Assembly: GCA_946539945.1 (NCBI GenBank)
Contig: CAMNHX010000055.1
Coordinates: 1-8,098 of the forward strand
Direction: 5' to 3'
Length of the DNA stretch: 8,098 nucleotides
DNA from: an uncultured Desulfobulbus sp.
GTDB lineage: Bacteria > Desulfobacterota > Desulfobulbia > Desulfobulbales > Desulfobulbaceae
In this document: positions 1 through 4,535 of the stretch, piece after piece
How the letters are laid out: the number at the start of each line of letters is the position of its first letter
Position numbering within the stretch: position 1 is the first letter of the stretch
Notes under the pieces: generated by a model
Databases searched by the model: none
The model's input: only the letters and a program-made list of their open reading frames with translations
What the model was told of the DNA's origin: nothing
Position numbers and translations under genes: made by a program

Positions 1-1
1 C

Positions 2-247
2 TACCTGTGCCAAAACTGGCCGGGCCGCGTGTCCTGCGTACCCAATCAGGGTCTGCCGGAAATCGTGGACGGCAAGACCTGCTATCCGCTTGCCCCGGAC
101 GAGTATGCCCAGGAGATGCGGCGCTTTGTGAACGAATACGGGGTTAGCGTGGTAGGGGGCTGCTGTGGAACCACGCCCCGGCATATCAAGGCCCTGGTCG
201 CGGCAATGCAGGGCGCAAAACCCAAAAAACAGGAGGCAAGTGTATGA
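2..247 (+). CDS. Homocysteine S-methyltransferase domain protein, C-terminal end (partial; N-terminal module of a split MetH)
   Basis: Only the last 81 codons are in the window; the frame is open from base 2 to the TGA at 245-247, so the start lies upstream. The protein would bind homocysteine and a zinc ion and transfer the cobalamin-bound methyl group to the thiol, giving methionine in the cytoplasm. Two family signatures are visible: a PNQGLPE segment matching the PNAGLP loop of MetH homocysteine domains, and GGCCGTTPRHI, whose adjacent cysteines (codons at 161-166) are two of the three zinc ligands. A lysine-rich tail follows and the reading frame ends. In standard MetH this domain runs directly into the folate domain, but here the stop codon overlaps the start of the next gene (ATGA). 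The upstream part is unseen, so extra N-terminal domains cannot be excluded. The family call is secure; the split-MetH role is inferred from the neighbour. Confidence 0.88.
   Translation, partial: YLCQNWPGRVSCVPNQGLPEIVDGKTCYPLAPDEYAQEMRRFVNEYGVSVVGGCCGTTPRHIKALVAAMQGAKPKKQEASV
231..236 (+). promoter_or_regulatory. Ribosome binding site for the MetH folate/B12/activation subunit
   Basis: A perfect AGGAGG lies seven bases before the ATG at 244. It sits inside the last codons of the upstream gene. This fixes the start of the 799-aa protein and shows that it can be initiated independently as well as by coupling through the ATGA overlap. Confidence 0.8.
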
Positions 248-2643
248 AGGCGCAGGTGGCCAGTCTGTATCAGGCTGTTGATTTGCAGCAGGAAATTCCG
301 CCGCTCATGATTGGCGAGCGGGCCAATGCCAACGGATCAAAAAAGTTCCGCGAACTCCTGCAGGCCGACGACTTTCAAGCCTGCCTGCGCATCGCTTTGG
401 ACCAGGAAAGCCGGGGCGCGCAACTCATCGATCTCTGCACCGCCTATGCAGGCCGCGACGAGATCCACGATATGACCACGCTGGTGCGCCTCTGCGCCCA
501 GTCCCTGAAAGCGCCACTCATGCTGGATTCCACCACGCCTGCCTGCATTGAGTCCTGCCTGAAGCTCTATCCGGGCCGGGCAGTGGTCAACTCGGTCAAT
601 CTGGAAGACGGCGGCAAGACACTGGTTCAGGTCTGCCGTCTGGTCAAAACCTACGGAGCGGCAGTGGTGGCCCTGACCATTGACGAGCAGGGCATGGCCA
701 TGCAAACAGCGGACAAGGTCCGCATTGCCAAAAGAATATACGATCTTGCGGTCAAGGAATGCGGGCTTGCGCCCAGTGATCTGCTCTTTGACTGCCTGAC
801 CTTTACCGTGGGTTCTGGCGACGAAAGCCTGCGCGACGCGGCAGACCAGACTCTGGAAGCCATCCGGCAGGTGAAGCGCGAACTGCCTGGCTGCCTGACG
901 GTTCTGGGCTTGAGCAATATCTCCTTTGGTCTGAAGCCTGCGGCACGCAAGGTGCTGAACTCGGTTTTCCTGCACGAGGCTGTAGCTGCCGGGCTGGATG
1001 CGGCCATTGTGGATGCGGCCAAGATCATGCCGCTGGCCAGCATCCCGGAAACAGACCGCAGCCTGGCCCTGGCCCTGCTGCACAATCAGCAGGAGGGCGA
1101 GGAAACGCCGCTCATGCGCTTTATCGGGCATTTTGCCGGACAGGAGCAGGAAGAAAAAACCGAAACCGGGCCGCAGGGCGGCGCGGCAGACCAGCTCTTC
1201 CAGAAGGTCCTGCGCGGCGACCGGGAAGAACTGGAAGACCTGCTGGCCATCCTGCGGGAGCGGATGCGCCCCTTGGACATCATCAATCATATTCTGGTTC
1301 CAGCCATGCGCCACGTGGGCGAACTCTTTGGCCGGGGCGAGATCCTCCTGCCCTTTGTACTGCAGTCTGCCGAGACCATGAAGAGCGCAGTCACCTTGCT
1401 GGAACCCTTCATGGACAAGAGCGCGGCAGCCAGTGGCCCGGCTGTGCTTCTGGCCACGGTCCAGGGCGATGTGCATGACATTGGCAAGAATCTGGTTGAC
1501 ATCATCTTGAGCAACAACGGCTACACGGTCCACAACATAGGCATCAAGGTTCCGGCAGAGCTGATCATCCAGAAGGCGCAGGAACTGCAGGTTGATCTTA
1601 TTGGCTTGAGCGGGCTGCTGGTGAAGTCCACGCTGGTGATGCAGGAGTCTCTGGCCCAGTTTGCCGCTGCTGGTCTGCGCGTGCCCGTGCTTTTGGGAGG
1701 CGCAGCCCTGACCGCCCGCTTTGTGGCAGAAAACTGCGTGCCAGCCTATCCCGGGCCAGTGGTCTATTGCGGCGACGCCTTTGCCGGTCTGCGGGCAGTG
1801 CAGGACTTTGAGGCCGGGCATCTGGTCTCAAGCACTTGGACAGACAGGAGACCGTCCAAAGCTGAAAGCAGCGGGGCAGAAGCCTTGAGCCATGAAGGCC
1901 CAGAGCCTGAACCGCCCTTTTGGGGTGTCCGCTACGAAGAGCAGATTGAGCCGCAGAGGCTTTTTGCCTGTTTGAACAAGGTCGCGCTGTTCCGGGGCCG
2001 CTGGGGTTATCGCCGGGGCAAGATGAGCGAGGCAGAATACGCGGATCTGCTGACAGGGACAGTGGAACCGCTTTACAAGAGCTTTTGCCAGCAGGCCCGG
2101 GATGCAGGCTGGATTGCTGCCCGGGTTGCCTGGGGCTATTTCCCTTGTCGCGCCGAGGGAGAGCGCTTGCTGGTGACAGCAGATGGGCAGGACTGGACCT
2201 TTGTCTTTCCCAGACAGCGGGTTGCGCCGCAGCGCTGCATTGCCGACTACTTTCGGACGCAGGAGGCAGGCGGCGACGTGGTTGCGCTTTTTGTGGTCAG
2301 CATCGGGCCGCGCTTTGGCGAGGAGATCGCCCGGCTCTACGAGAAAAACGCCTATCATGACTATCTCCTGCTACACGGTTTGAGCGTGGAACTGACCGAG
2401 GCTTTGGCTGAACTCTGGCACAGCCGCATCCGGCAGGAACTGGGTCTGGCAAGGGACCAGGGGACACGCTACAGCTTTGGCTATTCCTCCTGCCCGGATC
2501 TGGAGTTGCAAAAGCCGCTCTTTGCCCTGCTCAAGCCGGAACAGATCGACATCCATCTGGGCGAAACCCTGCAAATGACGCCGGAGCAGAGTACGAGCGC
2601 TATTGTGGTGCATCATCCGCAGGCCAGGTATTTTGCGGTGTGA
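244..2643 (+). CDS. metH: Cobalamin-dependent methionine synthase, folate-, B12-binding and AdoMet-activation domains (MetH lacking the homocysteine domain)
   Basis: This 799-aa cytoplasmic protein carries three of the four MetH modules. Residues ~18-280 are a pterin-binding TIM barrel (MIGERANANGS start, IDLCTAYAGRDE, LDSTTP, NSVNLEDGG) that takes the methyl group from methyltetrahydrofolate. Residues ~310-395 are the helical B12 cap. Residues ~398-525 are the cobalamin-binding Rossmann domain with DVHDIG, in which His411 is the lower axial cobalt ligand, followed by GLSGLL and GGAALT. After a Ser/Glu/Pro-rich linker (~525-555), residues ~556-799 are the AdoMet-dependent reactivation domain, with RYSFGYSSCPD at 742-752. 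Full-length MetH is about 1,150-1,230 aa; the missing N-terminal third matches the domain ending just upstream. The YAGRDE-type barrel resembles the actinobacterial/cyanobacterial MetH branch more than the E. coli one. The start is fixed by AGGAGG and the ATGA overlap. No key motif appears to be lost. Confidence 0.93.
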   Translation: MKAQVASLYQAVDLQQEIPPLMIGERANANGSKKFRELLQADDFQACLRIALDQESRGAQLIDLCTAYAGRDEIHDMTTLVRLCAQSLKAPLMLDSTTPACIESCLKLYPGRAVVNSVNLEDGGKTLVQVCRLVKTYGAAVVALTIDEQGMAMQTADKVRIAKRIYDLAVKECGLAPSDLLFDCLTFTVGSGDESLRDAADQTLEAIRQVKRELPGCLTVLGLSNISFGLKPAARKVLNSVFLHEAVAAGLDAAIVDAAKIMPLASIPETDRSLALALLHNQQEGEETPLMRFIGHFAGQEQEEKTETGPQGGAADQLFQKVLRGDREELEDLLAILRERMRPLDIINHILVPAMRHVGELFGRGEILLPFVLQSAETMKSAVTLLEPFMDKSAAASGPAVLLATVQGDVHDIGKNLVDIILSNNGYTVHNIGIKVPAELIIQKAQELQVDLIGLSGLLVKSTLVMQESLAQFAAAGLRVPVLLGGAALTARFVAENCVPAYPGPVVYCGDAFAGLRAVQDFEAGHLVSSTWTDRRPSKAESSGAEALSHEGPEPEPPFWGVRYEEQIEPQRLFACLNKVALFRGRWGYRRGKMSEAEYADLLTGTVEPLYKSFCQQARDAGWIAARVAWGYFPCRAEGERLLVTADGQDWTFVFPRQRVAPQRCIADYFRTQEAGGDVVALFVVSIGPRFGEEIARLYEKNAYHDYLLLHGLSVELTEALAELWHSRIRQELGLARDQGTRYSFGYSSCPDLELQKPLFALLKPEQIDIHLGETLQMTPEQSTSAIVVHHPQARYFAV

Positions 2644-2687
2644 AGCGCTCCAAAACGCTCTAACCCCAACGCGACACCTTGAACGCC

Positions 2688-3464
2688 ATGCAAGCCCTGA
2701 TTCTGACGATCCAGTTTATGACCCGCTATCCCTTGCCAGGCAAGGTTCCCTTCACTGCAGAAAATTTTGTGGCCGGGATGAAGTGGATGCCTGTGGCAGG
2801 TTTCCTGGCAGGATTGCCATCAGCCCTTGCCCTGGTCTGCTGCCCCTTTTTTCTGAACAGCCAGCTGTCCGCCTTTGTCGCTGTAATCGCGCTCATCTGG
2901 GTGACAGGCGCACTGCATCTGGACGGCTTGGGAGATACGGCGGACGGACTCTTTTCCAATCGCAGTCCAGAGGAGATGCTGGCCATCATGCGGGATTCCA
3001 CTTTGGGCACGAGCGGCGTAACAGCGATTGTATTGGCCATCCTTTTGAAATTCCTGCTCTTTGCCAGTATGCCGCCCAGTGTGGCGATCACAGCGGCCCT
3101 GGTTGCGCCTACTGTGGGCCGCATGGCCCTGACCTGGCATGCGGCAAGCGCACCTTACGCCCGGACCGGACCAGGACTGGGCGAGTTTGTCAACCGCGTG
3201 GGCTTTCAGCAGGCTTGGGCTGCTACACTGGTGACACTGCCCGCCCTCCTGCCCGCCTGCCTGATTCTGTACGTGAGCTGGCCTCAAGCCCTGCTGCTCT
3301 TTTTCGTGATCCCGGCCTCTGCCGCACTTTTTGCCATTCAGTTCGCCCTCCATCTCACCCAAAAGCTGGGGGGCATCACAGGCGACACCATAGGTGCGAC
3401 TGTTGAACTGACCGAACTGCTGACCCTGTTCTTTTTCTCCCTCTTTGGAAATCCCCTGCTATGA
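2688..3464 (+). CDS. cobS: Adenosylcobinamide-GDP ribazoletransferase (cobalamin synthase)
   Basis: CobS is an inner-membrane enzyme that joins adenosylcobinamide-GDP to alpha-ribazole (or its phosphate), completing the lower ligand of adenosylcobalamin. The 258-aa product has the family hallmarks: RYPLP near the N-terminus, HLDGLGDTADGL at residues 77-88 (acidic, presumed Mg-binding), MRDSTLGTSG shortly after, and GGITGDTIGA at ~228-237 followed by ELTELL. Several hydrophobic segments (~34-52, 59-75, 107-145, 185-222, 240-253) fit a polytopic membrane protein. I chose the ATG at 2688; a TTG at 2679 would add three residues. Neither has a clear Shine-Dalgarno sequence, so translation may depend on coupling to metH, whose stop is 44 bases upstream. 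The stop overlaps the next gene by ATGA. Length is typical of the family. Confidence 0.93.
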   Translation: MQALILTIQFMTRYPLPGKVPFTAENFVAGMKWMPVAGFLAGLPSALALVCCPFFLNSQLSAFVAVIALIWVTGALHLDGLGDTADGLFSNRSPEEMLAIMRDSTLGTSGVTAIVLAILLKFLLFASMPPSVAITAALVAPTVGRMALTWHAASAPYARTGPGLGEFVNRVGFQQAWAATLVTLPALLPACLILYVSWPQALLLFFVIPASAALFAIQFALHLTQKLGGITGDTIGATVELTELLTLFFFSLFGNPLL

Positions 3465-4069
3465 ATGAGAGCATTGTGACCCGTTTACACCTTATCCGTC
3501 ACGGCGAAACCGAAGAAAACCAACGCGGTATTCTTGTGGGCAGCACGGATGTGGCCCTGTGCGAAAACGGGCGAGTCCAGGCAAGAGACCTGGCCGGACT
3601 GGCCCGCTCTCTGCCCTTGGACGCCATCTTTGTCAGTCCCATGCTGCGCACCGTGGAAACCGCCATTCTGGCCTTTGGTCCCAAGGCTCGCATGAGTACG
3701 GACAGCAGACTGAAGGAGTGCCATTTCGGCGAATGGGAAGGACTGTATTTTGCCGAGATTGCAGGCCGTTACCCGGAAATCTGGCAAAACTGGCTGCGCG
3801 ATTGGGAACACACGCAGATTCCGGGAGGCGAAACCTTCTCGCTCTTTACCCAGCGTCTCATCACCTTCTGCGATGAAATTTTGCGCGAGCATCCGGGCCA
3901 AAATCTGGCAATGGTGACGCACGGAGGCTGCATCCGTACCCTGCTTTCCCACTATCTCTGCGGTTCAGCAAGCGTGGGCTACTGGAAGTTCAAGGTGGAA
4001 AACGCAACCATAATCACGCTGGAATTTGCCGAGAGCTTTCCCATGTTGACCGGTTTCAATCGACGGTAA
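3461..4069 (+). CDS. cobC: Histidine phosphatase, probable alpha-ribazole phosphatase (CobC-like)
   Basis: The 202-aa cytoplasmic protein belongs to the phosphoglycerate mutase-like histidine phosphatases. It has the LIRHGETEEN motif, with the phospho-accepting His14 in RHG, a SPMLRTVETA helix, an acidic CHFGEWEG segment (Glu91 region) and the second catalytic histidine, His154, in VTHGGCIRTLL. Family members act on many phosphate esters. The assignment to alpha-ribazole-5'-phosphate dephosphorylation rests on its ATGA overlap with cobS: CobC removes the phosphate from the ribazole-phosphate unit in the same nucleotide-loop pathway. The overlap suggests translational coupling, and only a weak purine run precedes the start. 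The fold is certain; the substrate is inferred from context. It is the last gene of the rightward operon. Confidence 0.8.
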   Translation: MNESIVTRLHLIRHGETEENQRGILVGSTDVALCENGRVQARDLAGLARSLPLDAIFVSPMLRTVETAILAFGPKARMSTDSRLKECHFGEWEGLYFAEIAGRYPEIWQNWLRDWEHTQIPGGETFSLFTQRLITFCDEILREHPGQNLAMVTHGGCIRTLLSHYLCGSASVGYWKFKVENATIITLEFAESFPMLTGFNRR

Positions 4070-4102
4070 CGCAGTTTAGAGCAATTCCGCTTTCATTTTT
4101 TA

Positions 4103-4154
4103 GACTTTTACCGTGCTTCGCACTGAAAGACTTTTACCGTGCTTCGCACTGAAA
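4103..4154. repeat. Two perfect tandem 26-bp units, each able to form a hairpin
   Basis: The unit beginning GACTTTTACCGTGC is present twice without change at 4103-4128 and 4129-4154. Each contains the palindrome GTGCTTCGCAC. The second unit continues into AAAAGTC (to 4158), so it folds with an outer stem GACTTTT/AAAAGTC, an internal loop ACC/TG and an inner stem GTGC/GCAC. A related unit lies at 7938-7966. Lying just past the cobC stop codon, it could slow or end transcription, but there is no terminal T-tract after the hairpin. Confidence 0.75.
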
Positions 4155-4156
4155 AG

Positions 4157-4176
4157 TCGCTTCGCTCAACATGACA
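4157..4176 (-). repeat. Dispersed repeat core (TGTCAT..TGA.CGAAGCGA), minus-strand copy
   Basis: Read on the minus strand this is TGTCATGTTGAGCGAAGCGA. It matches the plus-strand sequence at 7842-7861 at 17 of 20 positions. Short sequences of this type (TGTCATTCTGAGCGAAGCGA followed by AGAATC) are often seen scattered between genes of unrelated bacteria. Here it is embedded in the element at 4077-4203. Confidence 0.5.
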
Positions 4177-4218
4177 TACAAAGTGAAAACGGAAACGCTG
4201 TAAGGTACTGCGTTCATC

Positions 4219-4314
4219 GTGACCTCCATTTGTCTGCGGTACTCCCCTGGTCTCTCGCCATACTTTACACGGCAAGTGTACCGGGCAATCCGCAGCCCGA
4301 CAAATGGAGGTCAC
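4219..4314. repeat. 96-bp palindromic element with perfect 16-bp inverted arms
   Basis: The arm GTGACCTCCATTTGTC (4219-4234) is matched perfectly by its reverse complement at 4299-4314. The pairing continues inward as TGCGG/CCGCA (4235-4239 with 4290-4294), with a four-base bulge on the right. The 50-base centre contains a small TACAC/GTGTA hairpin at 4266-4280. TTCAT occurs directly outside the right arm (4315-4319) and one base outside the left arm (4213-4217), which could be a remnant target-site duplication. No protein is recognisable in it. It may be a transposon derivative or a structured RNA; the sequence does not decide. Confidence 0.65.
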
Positions 4315-4356
4315 TTCATATTGTCTCTCATGAGCTTCAAAATCAGGGAGACCGGG

Positions 4357-4428
4357 GGAATATGGTCCTGGTTTTCGCCGTCCAATTCCCTCTTTTGGAA
4401 TCTTGCGGCGAAAACCAGAATCTGTTCC
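4357..4428. repeat. Nested hairpin with perfect 13-bp stem between convergent genes
   Basis: CTGGTTTTCGCCG at 4368-4380 pairs perfectly with 4406-4418. Inside the loop ATTCC (4385-4389) pairs with GGAAT (4397-4401), and outside GGAA (4357-4360) pairs with TTCC (4425-4428). A weaker stem lies just upstream (GTCTCTC 4323-4329 with GGGAGAC 4346-4352, one G-T pair). No T-run follows on either strand, so it is not a standard intrinsic terminator, though it could fold in transcripts arriving from either convergent operon. Confidence 0.6.
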
Positions 4429-4436
4429 TCTGGGCA

Positions 4437-4535
4437 GTCTTGTTGAAACAGAAAGCCACCGAAGTGATTCGGAAGTGCTGTCTGGCTCCTGAACCGTCAG
4501 GAATCCCCCGCCTTCAGGCGGAGGAGGATGTCAAA
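4437..4535 (+). mobile_element. Remnant resembling an IS200/IS605-family right end (tnpB tail / omega-RNA 3' end)
   Basis: The segment ends with GAATCCCCCGCC, a TTCA loop, GGCGG and then AGGAGGATGTCAA. From memory, this layout (GAATCCCC, GC-rich hairpin, then GGATGTCAA) is typical of right ends of tnpB-carrying IS200/IS605 elements, where it also forms the 3' part of the guide RNA. Read in the frame starting at 4440 it gives ...PEPSGIPRLQAEEDVK, like the low-complexity tails of many TnpB proteins. The hairpin CCGCC/GGCGG lies at 4508-4521. No RuvC motifs, zinc finger or TnpA are found upstream, so only the end would survive. The recognition is pattern-based and not confirmed by alignment. Confidence 0.45.

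Larger units (their letters stand above)
4077..4203. repeat. ~125-bp MITE-like element with imperfect terminal inverted repeats and TA at both ends
   Basis: The end at 4080-4099 (AGCAATTCCGCTTTCATTTT) and the reverse complement of 4180-4199 match at 16 of 20 positions. A TA dinucleotide sits at a comparable distance outside each end (4077-4078 and 4201-4202), as left by transposons that duplicate TA, such as the IS630/Tc1-mariner group. There is no coding capacity; the interior is two tandem hairpin units and one dispersed-repeat copy. The same terminal sequences recur at 8029-8072. The element begins about eight bases after the cobC stop codon. Calling it a mobile element is inference; the inverted ends and shared termini are seen directly. 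Confidence 0.55.

Noticed and set aside
337..1821. Long 494-codon open frame on the minus strand
   Set aside because: It lies entirely antisense to the well-supported metH; the translation is rich in Gln/His/Arg with no domain and is a by-product of GC-biased codon positions.
2603..3406. 267-codon plus-strand frame overlapping cobS
   Set aside because: A different frame through cobS with an Arg/Cys/Pro-rich translation and no recognisable motif; cobS itself is clear.
4103..4154. Possible CRISPR array
   Set aside because: The two 26-bp units are directly adjacent with no spacer and are hairpins; no cas genes are present.
4070..4330. Cobalamin riboswitch, expected near B12 genes
   Set aside because: This region is downstream of the B12 operon, and no B12-box-like sequence was recognised; a riboswitch would lie upstream of the window.
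4504..4525. Intrinsic terminator of the exporter operon
   Set aside because: The CCGCC/GGCGG hairpin lies just past the stop codon, but no T-run follows on the minus strand; it fits an IS200/IS605 end better.
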